A stretch of 64,000 nucleotides of DNA. Source: Linum tenue. Lineage: Eukaryota > Streptophyta > Magnoliopsida > Malpighiales > Linaceae. The stretch lies in the NCBI GenBank assembly GCA_946122785.1, contig CAMGYJ010000010.1, forward strand, positions 32,529,608 to 32,593,607. Reading direction: 5' to 3'. The notes beneath the pieces were generated by a model. That model did not search any database. It was not told the DNA's origin and was given only the letters and a program-made list of their open reading frames with translations. Shown here in pieces: positions 10,934-22,470 of this stretch. Position numbers and translations under genes: made by a program. Every line of letters begins with the position of its first letter. Positions within the stretch are counted from its first letter, which is position 1.

Positions 10934-13900
10934 GAGAGTCGCCCTGCGTATTACCTGTTGGACACGTCGAATCCAAATTCGCGGAGGTACGGAGCGACTT
11001 TCCTCACCAAATCAAAAGTCTGCCAGGTAACTCGCGTATTGTGTGTTTGAGGAAGTAGGACAACTATTCAAATCGCTTTAGTTCTCTTTTGCCTCTAAAC
11101 GTATTGGTTTCACTTTGCCTCGAAGAATTGAGTTGTTTTTTTCCTTGATTTTGAATGTTTGGATTCGTTTACTATTTTCGCTTTCTGTTCATGCTGTCTG
11201 TGACATGAAATGGAGGTTTGGTGATCATGGCAAAGTTCTGTCTAGTTGGAACCTTTGACCCCTAGTTAGTTGCTCCATCTTGTGGGTTGGTAGGTGTTGT
11301 GAACTGGTTAACATTGATCTTAGCTGTAGGTTTCATATAAACGTAGCCCTTCCCTTATATAATGGTGTTGATGATATTAATATTTACAGAATGATATAAT
11401 ATGTTTGGATCTTCTTTAGTAGTAGTAGGAGAGAGCTCAGTTTATTGTAGTTTCATTTCAGCTCTATTTGAGAAAGTGTTCCTACCTGACTTGAGTTTAG
11501 TTCTTGTGATCGGTTCCTTGTAACATAATTGCATCTCTACTATTATTAAGATGGATAGTGATTCATTTCAGATTGGTAGCTCCTATAATTGATTCATATG
11601 ATATGTTTGTATCATTTTACAACTGGTGTTCTTGCATGTCTAGTCTTTAAGATTCGAATCTGCAGGTTTTGTGAATAGACAGTTGGTCTGTAGAACCTCT
11701 TAGTCATTTTATTGGCTTCACCTCACAAGGCTGGCTTACTTATCCATTTGTTGTCTAAGCCACAGTTACTAGTTTTACTTTGAGTTGTTCATCCATTATG
11801 CAATTGTAATAGTTTCTTTTTGTGTCATGAATACACTGGCTGCTTGTTTTGCAGGAAAAGAAAATGGTTGCGCTGAAATAGTTGAGAGAGAGTTGCAAGA
11901 TGAACCTGTTCAAGACTAATAGGGTGCATAATATCGCTAGCTGCTTAGTCTACTTTACCTTTGGTATAAGGGAGCCCCTTCACCTGAAATCATTGTAGTT
12001 TCTAATGCACCTCATATGCACATAAATTGTTCCATTTTTTTACGGTTACGATCCTGATGAGTGAGATATTGATTGAAATGCAGATTCTGTAATTGTTGTA
12101 TTGGTTCCCTTTCTGATGTTGGATAGATTACCAAGTATTCAATTAGTTTTAGTATTAGTAGGGAATCATTGTTCCAAGCAAAGGCCTCTTTCCTTTATAC
12201 TTGATCTGCCTGCCACCGTAAGTAAGAAAACAGTTAACCGTTTTCTATGGATTCTCAGTCCTCAAGTAAGGACAGTTGAATGTATGAAGTAAGAAACGAA
12301 CTCTAGAGGATCATATTGAACAAATTGCTGATGAGAACAAGTACATTAAGAACGAAAAAGTTGAAAATGGTTAGTCTGGGATGGTGGTTGTAATCTGATT
12401 GTTTCTGCACATTTCCTTGGGACTTGGGAGGCGGAACAGAGAAGCAAACACAGTGTATGAACACTCTTGTTCTTTTCACTGGGAGACTCTACTTTTAACT
12501 TCTATCTACACCTGCACCATCAACACTGCTACACTAGCACGGTAGTAAGCCTTATGCAGAAGCATCTCCCATCCCATGTATTACTTGTTTGTTTTTTTAT
12601 AATGGTTATGTAAATTTATTAATTAAATGAGAAATTACAAAGTACACTGAACATTTACAATGAACCTGCAAGCTTAAGTAAGAAGTAAAAGAAGACAAAC
12701 TAAAATAATCCTAACTCTACTTGATAACTGCTCTGCACACCTCCAAGAGAACAAAAGAGGTGTGAGAGACTCTCCTACCAAATATGCAGCCTTCATTACA
12801 AAACTTAACAGAGTATCAAAGGAGCCAAATATCATACATCATATTACTTTCTAGTATTCTCATGCCCATTCTGGCTTTTAAAAGGAATCATGCACCATCT
12901 CTGCTTTGCTGCCTAGCGGTGAATTCTAGTTCTGCTAACCTGCATTCACATAACTCAGTTTGATGCTACCCCTTTAACTGGCCAATAGACTCTTTCCTCG
13001 ATCAATAGGTATTCTATGATACCTTTTAGAAACCTCGATCCTTTTGACCACATGTGATTTCAAACTGCTACAGCTGCTTCGCTGCTGAAAACAATCTACT
13101 GTCGACACACCTGCTGCAAACTTGCTAATAGCTCTGTGATAAAAACATGAACATCCAGTTTCATGTTACTATCTCTTTCCTTCTTCCTCAACTCCAAATG
13201 GTTTGTGTGTGCTGCAGCCTGCAAATTACATAAAGATGGACATTATTGTGTTTCCAAGGAAGTTATCAGGTTTATTATGGTGATGCATTTTATTAGTTTT
13301 AAACAGAAATTACATAGTGGATACAAGTCTGCAGTTATTGCAGCAAGAAAAGAATACCACAAAAGACCCATCTGTTTTTTTCTTATCTGGGGATCTATGA
13401 ACACCAAACAAAAGGAGAACTCACAAAGTGACCAAACTCTAATCCTACCATGATTTGCAGTCACCACACCTTTCAAAAGATAGCATTGCATAAGCCAAAA
13501 CATGTCATCCAAAAGCATCAATTTCTCTTCCAAAATTGTTGTCTCAAGCAAAGCCACCAATAACAGTAAGGACTTTAATAAACTAGGTCATGACAAGCCT
13601 CACTCTATGGCTCCATCCATCAAAGAGTTTTGTTTGTGTTCTTATCTTTCCAAAGCTTCCAACTTCTTCTCACAAGCACAAGTTCAACTTTGAAGCTAGT
13701 CATTATTCAGGATACTATGCTTAACTATATATCAGTAGATTAGAGCTTCAAGTTTTTTTTTAGATTTTCTGGGGATCTTTGTGCTTCCCGGGTACTTGGA
13801 TTAAATTAATGAATGAGTACTCGAATGGGAAAAAGAAGGACTGGTGTTGCTACGACCATTCTTAACAGCTATCTTGTGTGGGAAATTGCAGTGGGGAAGA

Positions 13901-14499
13901 TTATCAATGTTGAAGTTGTTGATGGTGGGCTAATATGCTCATGTAGTGTACATGTAGAAGAAATGGGAGATAAGAACAGCGACTGCTACATTGTGGATGC
14001 TGCTATCTATGCTGGCTACTAGTTTTCCTGCTTCCCTTTTGAAGGTTTCTTCGTGGTTAGCGTCCTCTTGCTATTGACCTGGGGTTTTTTCCTTATAAAA
14101 TATACCTAAACTTATATAAGCTTTCTCGAAGACTAGCTTGGACCAAAAAAGAAACCCTGAAAACAACCAAACACAATCAAAAGCTGCACAAGAGTCAATC
14201 TGCCATCCTGTTCCAAGTGGCACGGATGAAACCTAGCATCTACAAACCTTAAGAATAGATATTGTCCACATCAAAGGGAAAAAGCTTGACACTCAAATCT
14301 GCCTCTGTAACACATCAACGAGAGATCTTACCATAATATTTAACTAATCAAATCATTATCATTAAAAAAACCCAGAGAAGCAAAACAAGGACAGAGCAAC
14401 CAAGTCCCTATGCTTGTTAAACACAAGACAAACGCCAAAAACAAAAAAACAAAAAACTCAAAACAAGCTCCATTGCAACATCCCTGGCATCATAGCTGA

Positions 14500-14990
14500 G
14501 AGGCAAAAGGGAACTAGGGTTGATTCGGCACCCAAACGAGACCAATCCATAGTTCCTAAAATAACAAACAAATTGAATTACCAGGACCCTTTGGATTTGT
14601 TAGGCAATGTCTCTAGGCACCAAGGAACGTCGCAATCCGCTTCGACATTAGAAAGTGCAGAAAGAGGGGACGTTGTAGAGGGAGGGTGAAGACACTTCCT
14701 TTTCATTGGGATCGTCGGAATTGGTAGAGTTCTTCGACGGAGGCAGAGGGTCGGTCGGAACCAGAGATTCGTGTTTTATTTTACACGATCAATGGGGAGA
14801 GGAGGAATACAGTGAAGACTTTAGCACAGGGTATGGAGTTTGGATCAACAACCGTGGAGTTCGCCGGAGCACTGCCTCAAAACCAGACGAACGAGAGATG
14901 GAGGAGACGTTTTTGGGTTTGCTTTTTCGAGTTTTTGATCGTTTTCTTTTTCCCAAGAGAATAATGAATGTATTTAAATGAAAACTAAAT
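14500..14990 (-). other. Exon-like segment near the right MULE end
   Basis: Sequence of mixed GC content with open frames on both strands lies about 200 bp inside the right TIR, mirroring the exon-like segment at the left end. No domain is recognised. It could be a second captured gene fragment. Confidence 0.25.
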
Positions 14991-15418
14991 GGAAAATGAA
15001 AACCATCAAACGGATGAAGAAGACGCCCGTTAGTTTGACGGTTGTTGGGTTTGGTTCCATTGCTTGGTCAATATTTGGATTGGGTTAAGCGAATCCAGTC
15101 ACTGCCACATCAGGTATATGTGGCCCAATAAGAATCAGCGTCACCGGCGCCGTACTTTTTACAGAGGCACCGTAGTATTGGCCTATGGTTTGACTTCGCT
15201 AGCCTAGCCCAGCCCAGCCCAGCCCAATAGCCCAAAACGAAAAAAGATAATTACACGCAGACAACCCTAGCTGCACTTCGCACTAGGCTCACGGGAGCCG
15301 GAAAGACTCCGCATCGGCGCAGAAAACCATAAATAAATGAAATACAGAGAGTCATTTCTCTATTTTGTCTTTAGTAAAAGTCAAATAGTCAACCGTTACA
15401 ATGAAAATGAAAATACCT

Positions 15419-15545
15419 TGGCCTAATCCCTTTTTCCTGGCTACACTGTTTTCCTTACCTTTTCGGGCTAATCCCTTTTTCCTACACTGTTTTCTTTACC
15501 GTTTTGGGCTAATCCCTTTTTCCTACACTGTTTTTTTTTTTTTTT
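15419..15545. repeat. Three-copy tandem repeat (about 45 bp unit)
   Basis: Three consecutive units of the pattern GGGCTAATCCCTTTTTCCTA followed by CACTGTTTT, with short indels, run into a T-rich tract. They lie about 100 bp beyond the stop codon of the membrane-protein gene on the minus strand. Confidence 0.75.
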
Positions 15546-15647
15546 ACTCTTTCTGTTTTCTTGTACATACATAATATAATATATATAAATAAAAACCACA
15601 ATAACACGGCGCCACCATCAGACCACCAGTCCACCGCCGATCGATCC

Positions 15648-16352
15648 TCAGGCTTGGTCGTCCCCACCACCAGTACCGGCGTTTCTCCTCCTCCAGGCCT
15701 GCTGTCTCCTCCAGACCTGTTGTCTGAGCTTCGGCTCTAGCACCTTGAGAAGGAAATCCCTGAGCAGAACCATTGCCGCAAGAATACACATAACGATCTT
15801 AGCCCATTTGGGTTCCTTCTCCCTGATGGCGACTATCTTGCCAAAGAGGCACGCAACCATCCCGTCAAACAAACCCAAGTCGTAGGCGGCCAGAAGCATC
15901 CTCTGGATGAAGAAGATGAGGAACAGAAGGCAGAGGTGAAGGAACAGACCCGCCAAGGTATTCTCCTCAAACCACATCACTGCGGCATATCCCATGCCAC
16001 AGGCGACGAGAATGGCCAGGGAGTTCATGTACCATGCGGCCTCCTTCTTGAACCAGAGGAAGGCACTTGCCCTCAAGGAAGAGATGTGGATGGTAAAGAT
16101 AGCTCCGTTAGAATCTCTAATCACCTGCCCATTGTATGTGTGCGTGACGTGAGGGAAAAGGATGTCCAAAGTCGAGATCAGGGCCCCAGTGAAGAAATAG
16201 ATGGCGTACATACCCAACGTGGCACACACCGGTCTAACGCCGAGCTTGCTGGCGAAGTCGGTCTCAGCGGCGTAGTAGAAGACCCCCATGAACGCAAAGC
16301 AAGCCAGAGTGCTCGAAGTGGTACTGTAGTACCAGAGGTAGTCCATGGCCAT
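15648..16352 (-). CDS. Multi-pass membrane protein, family not recognised
   Basis: An uninterrupted 234-codon frame without introns starts MAMDYLWYYSTTSSTLACFA. About five hydrophobic segments can be read (residues roughly 12-27, 43-64, 106-126, 131-155 and 183-203), separated by short loops. One loop carries a likely glyco-free segment HTYNGQVIRDSNG, and the tail is basic (RRQQAWRRRNAG). The start is the first ATG of the frame. The size and segment spacing suggest an integral membrane protein of unknown role. Intact coding in a transposon-rich region supports a real gene. I cannot name a family. Confidence 0.7.
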   Translation of the reverse strand: MAMDYLWYYSTTSSTLACFAFMGVFYYAAETDFASKLGVRPVCATLGMYAIYFFTGALISTLDILFPHVTHTYNGQVIRDSNGAIFTIHISSLRASAFLWFKKEAAWYMNSLAILVACGMGYAAVMWFEENTLAGLFLHLCLLFLIFFIQRMLLAAYDLGLFDGMVACLFGKIVAIREKEPKWAKIVMCILAAMVLLRDFLLKVLEPKLRQQVWRRQQAWRRRNAGTGGGDDQA

Positions 16353-16407
16353 GGATGCGTTTGGAATGTGCTAAGCCTGAGCTTTTTCTTTTCTTCTGTT
16401 TGCTTTG

Positions 16408-16430
16408 GGTGGGTGGGTGGGTGGGTGGGG
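16408..16430. repeat. GGGT microsatellite upstream of the membrane-protein gene
   Basis: Six consecutive G runs spaced by T, GGGTGGGTGGG and onward, about 60-80 bp upstream of the ATG. The plus strand could form a G-quadruplex; the transcript of the gene would carry the C-rich complement if transcription starts further upstream. Confidence 0.75.
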
Positions 16431-16514
16431 TTGATCCAATTCCTGGGAAACGGAAAACTGCGATGGAAGGAGTTTGGTTATATACAGAAACAGCTTTCAT
16501 CAGCCCTTAGCTAG

Positions 16515-17053
16515 GGTTTTGAAATCAGAGCTACCTATGCCCCTATATCATCTCGTCCGTAGGATGAATTGTAATCCCACGGTTCACGTCCAATAGGAAG
16601 ACAATGGGCTCCAGCTGTGTTAACATGTCATTGGGACAAAAAAGGGAAATAATTGAAATGGAAAATAAGGGGGAGAGAGGGTGGGAGTGGCACAAATGTA
16701 TATATGTACTCGTACAGTCGTACTGTCAATGGTTTTAATTGCCCCATCAAAAAAAAAAAAAATAGCTTTTAATTGCAGGTTTTGTTTTACTTTTATCGCA
16801 ACATTTACTAGTTTTTATTTCTGATTCCATTGTTTGTTTAATTATTTAATCCCTCAATCACAAATAAACACAGAATTTGAAAGGAACCACAAATTATATA
16901 TGATTGATTAATGTACTAATTATAATCACAGCTTTTATGATGTACTCGAATAAACATGTATTATATTACATTATATATCTAGGTGGAGAAAATGATATGG
17001 AGTCATTTGCTCGAATGTAGGCATTACAGAAATGTAGACATTTAGCTATGTCG
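16515..17053. other. Upstream spacer of the membrane-protein gene
   Basis: AT-rich, containing an A13 run near 16750. It may hold promoter sequence for the gene to the left. No defined element is seen. Confidence 0.35.
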
Positions 17054-17062
17054 ATATTACAA

Positions 17063-18324
17063 GGGTTAATACCTTAGTTTGGCTCAAACTATACACATAC
17101 TTTTTACTTTGGCCCGTGATATTGAAAATTGTTATTCTTGCATGAACTATGTAGCAAACTTCCTCATTTGGCCTGGAGGCGGCAGGCGGGTTTGACCGTC
17201 AAATTAGAAGGTCAAACCTGTTGATCGTAAGTCAATGTACACCTCACATGCCATGTCAGCTTTGAGGACATAAAAAATTATTTTTTTATTTCTGAATTTT
17301 GATTTCTTTCGATTAATAATAATAATAAATCTAAAAAAATTAATTCAAAAACACCAAAAAAAAAAACCAAATTATCCCGGCCCCGCTTCCCTTATCCTCC
17401 TGCATTGCCTTCATCAGGAAATAATTCCCTCCCCGTTTCAGGATCACTCGGCGACGGCGGAGTAAGCTGAGTGGCCTGATAAACCATTCCCATAAGACCA
17501 ATCATCAAAACCACCTGTGTCGTCAACACCATCCCTGATAAGAAGACTTCGAAACAAACCAAAAAAAAAACACAAAAAGATTCGAAATTTCTGAACCCAC
17601 CTGACCGATTGAACTTGGAAGTGCTCAATGTTGTCTCTGGAACCCAATGAGCGTGGCCGCAGGGATCTCTGAACCCTTCTTCTTCTTCGCCGTGAGATTG
17701 TGAAGACTTCGATCAAAGTTGGGAGGCGAGCCAAGGCGGCGACGGAGATGGCGGGGGAGCACCAGGGACCTTGTGAGAAGTAGTACTACTACGAGCTTGA
17801 TTGCTTCTTCTTCTGCTCTGTTGATTGCACACAAGTTTGATCTTCTGTAAATATCTCATGTGGAGGTTTTGTCGGGAATGTTTATCCGCTGCTAGCCGTC
17901 TTCTTCCTCGTGCGAGTTGGTTGATTGCAGGTATGTTGCCATGGCTTCCTTCCCCGATCCTTTTGAGCTCGTTGTATGAATCGGATATTCCTTTATAAAC
18001 AAGGGAAGTGGGGCTGGGATAATTTGGGGATTTTTCATTTTTTTCTTTGTTCTTTTAATTAAATTTTTAGATTTATTATTTTTATTAATCAAAAGAAAAC
18101 AAAATTCAAAAATAAAAAAATTATGTCCTCAAAGCTGACGTGGCAGGTGAGGTGCACATTGACTAACGGTCAACATGTTTGACCGTCTAATTTGACGGTC
18201 AAACCCGCCTCCAGGCCAAATGAAGAAGTTTGCTACATAGTTCAGGCCAGAATAGCAATTTCCAATACCATGGGCCAAAGTAGAAAGTATGTGTATAGTT
18301 CGGGCCAAACTAAGATAGTAACCC
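17063..18324. mobile_element. Long-TIR Mutator-like element (1.26 kb) with captured exons
   Basis: Terminal inverted repeats of about 250 bp begin GGGTTANTAYCTTAGTTTGG at both ends. The flanking 9-bp duplication is exact: ATATTACAA at 17054-17062 and 18325-18333. The centre (about 17390-17960) is GC-rich. On the minus strand it reads as two exon-like blocks with a splice-like border near 17605 and an acceptor-like TTATCAG near 17537. The second block encodes a hydrophobic segment (VLTTQVVLMIGLMGMVYQAT). No transposase is present. I read it as a small Pack-MULE; the source gene is unknown. Confidence 0.88.
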
Positions 18325-18333
18325 ATATTACAA

Positions 18334-18789
18334 ATGCATTGTTTGTTTAAAAGTTCTTAGATAAGTCACTTTTAAGTGTGTTATTTGTATAAAGTGATCA
18401 TTTTTGGCCCTTATATTTAATATGTTTCATTATCTTCTTTCCTATTTTAATAAAACCAACCACGTAAACAAAAATTATTTTGAAATCAACAAAACCTATT
18501 ATTTGGGTGTTTGTCACGTATCATAATACTTTCTAATTTTAAATAGTAAAATTCTATGTTTACTTTCATTATAAATGTAACGTCCCCATGACTCTTGAAT
18601 TTTAAGCTAATTACAAATGATGGTGTTTGTGACGAAAAAGATGTGCCGCTACATAGATGGCCCTCTTCGTTGCTTGTGTAATTTGGGAGAAAGAAAAAAA
18701 TCATTCCCAGAGAAGACAAAGCAATGGCATAGAAAACAAATAATGGTAAGAGAAGGGTGGAAGTGGGTTTACATAAAATAAGTAAGGAC
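18334..18789. other. Spacer
   Basis: AT-rich sequence with a 101-codon minus frame of no recognisable family. I see no signals. Confidence 0.35.
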
Positions 18790-19060
18790 AAAGTTGGAAC
18801 ATTTGGACTAAATCATGGGTCATTTGGAAATGACTCATAGTAGGAGGCATTTGGAAATGACTAAATCATGGGTCATTTGGAAATGACTCGATAGAGTCAT
18901 TTGGAAATGACTCGATAGAGTCATTTGGATATTTCGTATGAACGAAATGACTCCTACATTTTTTTCTTTAGCAAATGACTCAAGCAAACGACCCATAAAT
19001 TCTACAGTATCAGAGCTCCCATAAAATTTATGAGATTATTTTAGTTGGTTTTATATTTTA
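18790..19060 (+). repeat. LTR/primer-site-like relic with minisatellite (inverted copy 2)
   Basis: Reverse complement of 531-790. The core GTATCAGAGC lies at 19007-19016 after TTCTACA, resembling a plant LTR end plus tRNA-iMet primer site. Upstream, at 18800-18930, the unit TCATTTGGAAATGACT occurs about five times. This copy lacks a 17-bp or so duplication seen in the other. Confidence 0.4.
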
Positions 19061-19434
19061 CCTATGTGAGATCGTTGGACTCCTAGCCGTTGAGAGAGCG
19101 TAGCTATCCTCATGGGAGGAAGCCAAACCACAATACATACGGACCCCTATGCATCATGAAAGATCTCACAAACGTACACTTCTCTTATGATAATGCCAAA
19201 TGATTGAGCTCGTGCATGGAACAATATCTCTCTAAATGGTTGAGAATAATTTAAATTTTTCCGGATGGAAAGTGTTATAGACCTTGTTATCTGTTCAAAA
19301 CTTTTGTGTTCATATTATTGTTAAATTGTTTCATTTTTTTTTCTCGTTCATTAGAGGACTTCTCTACTAATTAAACACGTGTAAACTCATATCATATGTT
19401 TAATATTCATATTTAATGAATTAAATTGCTCACT

Positions 19435-19435
<1 letters not shown>

Positions 19436-19473
<38 letters not shown>
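19436..19473. repeat. (AT)n microsatellite
   Basis: An uninterrupted TA dinucleotide run of about 38 bp. Confidence 0.9.
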
Positions 19474-19477
<4 letters not shown>

Positions 19478-19811
19478 GGCCATTTGGACCAACACCATAA
19501 ATCCACCAATCAATGAAAACATTCATTCCCTTATTGAGCCCATGTTTCATTATATGTATTTTTCTCATTATTGAAATGTGCCTGTTGCGCATTTTTGTTT
19601 TTTTTTTTGTTCATGGTAATTTCCATCAATAGATCTGTCTCACAATAAATATTACTTTTCTCTATAATTTGCTGATGAACTAATAAAATAATTTCGAGTT
19701 TTTGCTTTTGGTTTGATCCCATCTGCGGGAAACCGGAAAAGTGAGATGGCATGGAAGTTGGAACTGATGGAAATGCATTATTCTATTGCCATTCAACTTC
19801 CTAAATCCTAA

Positions 19812-20184
19812 TGGGGGACGCCGGGCATAGTTAGTAAATACTCCGTTTAATACACGTATATGTACCCCTACGTACTTTATCCGTTTAAAACTTCCGTATC
19901 CGTATTATTGTCAAGCCGTTTCATTTTTCCCCGTTCATTTCATGGTTCCCGTACTAAACACGTATAAAACCCGTATAACACGTTTATTATCCGTATTTTA
20001 CGAATTAAATTGTTAACTTTACTATTATTTATATATTTATTTATTTTTAAAATGATTAATTTTATATATTTATGACTATTAACGTACTATTAAACGTAAT
20101 TTTAGCTTAAAGATGAAGTATAATGCCCGTACGTATCTTTTACGTAACTTTCCCGTACCGTATTTTACTAACTATGACGCCGGG
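19812..20184. mobile_element. Short TIR element, possibly hAT-like
   Basis: The left end CGCCGGGCATAGTTAGTAAA and the reverse complement of the right end (CCGGCGTCATAGTTAGTAAA) match, giving imperfect inverted ends about 370 bp apart. The interior is full of CCGTA/CGTA words. A decayed partial copy of its left half lies at about 19270-19430. No convincing target duplication was found. Confidence 0.45.
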
Positions 20185-20189
20185 ACGGG

Positions 20190-22470
20190 TGAAAATAAAA
20201 GGTTTAAATGTTTACTATTTTGTTTTATTGGCAGTCATCGTTTATTTTTCTTTGGCTTTTTCCTTCATACCATTTTGTACTATATTGTCAGGCACAACAC
20301 ATACATTGTGAAATATGACAAAATTTAGTCCTATTTTATTATAACAAATATTAGTTTAGTTTTGGACGCGTTGATTGCATGTTATTTCTACACAACGGAA
20401 TTACCACATGTATCCTAAATTTTATGACAAATACACAGCTTGATATAGTGAAGTTATTAAAAGAAAGTCAATAATCTAATTTTATCTTGATAAATAAGTT
20501 TAATGGACTTTTTGGATGATGGACTTATGAAATGAGACCCAATTGACTCCTTTTGTAAGAATCTTATAATTTCACAATATTTGCCTTTCATGTCAATTCA
20601 AATTAATTGAAAACGAAGTGATTCAAATTATTTTGGCTCAGTTATTACATCGAAATTTGCATTGCTAAATGAGGACATTTGACCTAATTACTTCATTTTA
20701 AGATAATTAGACCAAATTAAACAATCAAAATATTACATTCAAACAACCTCAAATCTATTTAGCATGGATGTTTGTATAATGTACACAAACATTAGGATGT
20801 CCCAATTAATTTCGATGATCCAACTAAAAACATGCCGCCGTACTACTATTGGTTAATATTTCGGACACAACCACCAATGACCAATGCAATCTCATCACCG
20901 TAGTATTTAGATTAGAGTTGTTTGGATGAAGGGTTTTTATGAAAAACTTCACAAATATCCTTCAACGTGCTAGATTTTGTCACAATTCACCATAATAAAA
21001 TGTAAAAAACATTGTATCCGTCGAACTTGAAATTCAATGTATGCATGAAAGTATTGTAGGTTACCAAAAACTATAAGGGAATAGTAACCTCACTTTAGCT
21101 GTATATTAATTAATTAATTAAAATATGGGTTGATTCTCTCTCCATCTTGTCTCTCTCTCCCTGCTCTTTGTACGGTGCTTTTTACAGGGCAACTAACCGA
21201 AGATACAAAACAGCTGTAATGGCCTGTCCAGCGGGCAAATGAGCTGTAACAGTACTACCAGGAAGGCTGATCAAAATATATCAGAACTCTGAAAAAACCC
21301 AGCCTGTTCTTTCTGCCATGCATTCACCAAAGATGTAAAAAACAAATGACCGATATCTCCTTATCACCACTAGTAGCTCATAATTATTTACCGCACTTAG
21401 GTTCTCTCCATGCTTTGCACCAATCAAACAACGGTACCTGGCACTATAGCAGAAACAAAGAAATAAAGGTGAAGGACAAAGGAGTTATACGCTGTGACTT
21501 TTTCATGCTTATATATTAGTATAATACTATAATAATAATAACTTTGTTCTCTCCATGCTTTAACACTATTCAAGCTTTTTCCTTCTGGTCTATAAAAAAG
21601 CTCATAATCCAATAAAAAAGACAAGATACAAAGTTAGGTTTTTTTCAAATTTCTCGGAGAAACCGGAAAAAGAATTTTCGCCGCTGCAAACTAGGGCTAG
21701 GTTTTCTATGGCGGTGGTAACACCGGCCCGGGCGCCGAACAAGTCAGAAAAAACCACCAAATACAACGAGTGGAATTTGAGGTCTAATGTGAAAAAACTT
21801 GAATAGTGTTAAATCTTTAGCCTGGTCTGGTTCCAGTCGCCTGTTTCCCTCGGCACAACCCAGTTTCGATCGCTGAATTTTTACAACCCTACCTGGTTAG
21901 TGTCAAATGATGATGTCATGTGACAAAATATACGGCAAGTTTTAGTTTCTCCTATGAACGCCGGTTTTTTACAATTGTCAAAGTTTTCTTAAAGTTGGGG
22001 GAGTTGGATAGTTGTTATAAGTTGCGAAAACTAGTTTCCTAAAGCTGGTTTTTATTTTTATTTTTTTAGAATGTAACTTCGGGAGGTTGTGACATCCCCG
22101 AGAAGAATCCGGGCGGTAAATAGTAAAAGAATTAAAAATAATTTAAATCTAGAGCGACCTTCTTATCTATTTAACATTATTTAATGGCTAAGATTAGAAA
22201 TAAAATTGTGTGCATGGAATAATAATTAATAATAATAAAAGTTGATGCACCAAATGGCCAATACAACACCATATATGCTTAATAATGATTAATGTACCAG
22301 CTTGGAGAAGAGAGATTATTGATTGATAATTAAAAAACATAGACGATCGATTTTTAATGCATTTACGACTGAAACTAAAAGTTACTCAAATGAAGGATGA
22401 AAAATTGAGCTAACTAATTAGCAAATAACACAAAGTTAGTGGTGTGGAAATTAGGGAAGCTATCATCATC
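20190..22470. other. Spacer upstream of the two-exon gene
   Basis: Mostly AT-rich. A GC-richer patch at 21650-21900 has no continuous frame. It could contain the promoter of the gene starting at 22471, but I see no defined elements. Confidence 0.35.

Larger units (their letters stand above)
10394..15183. mobile_element. Mutator-like element (4.8 kb) with exon-like contents
   Basis: Terminal inverted repeats of about 100 bp start GGCCAATACTAYGGTGCC at both ends (10394 onward; 15183 backward). The flanks carry an exact 9-bp target duplication, TATGGTTTG (10385-10393 and 15184-15192), the hallmark of Mutator elements. No MURA transposase frame is visible. Near both ends there are GC-rich coding-like exons with splice-like borders, and near 12300-12371 a short stretch translates to a charged, coiled-coil-like piece (EQIADENKYIKNEKVENG). 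This suggests a Pack-MULE carrying host gene fragments, though I cannot name the source genes. Confidence 0.85.

Noticed and set aside
13163..13560. About 100-codon frames on both strands inside the MULE
   Set aside because: Opposed overlapping frames with no motif and no splice logic; more likely non-coding filler.
15936..16514. 192-codon plus frame
   Set aside because: It is the shadow of the membrane-protein gene on the minus strand and has no membrane or domain pattern of its own.
531..19060. A single 18.5-kb transposon bounded by the inverted relics
   Set aside because: The interior is a mixture of independent complete elements, there is no shared target duplication, and each relic looks like an LTR end on its own.
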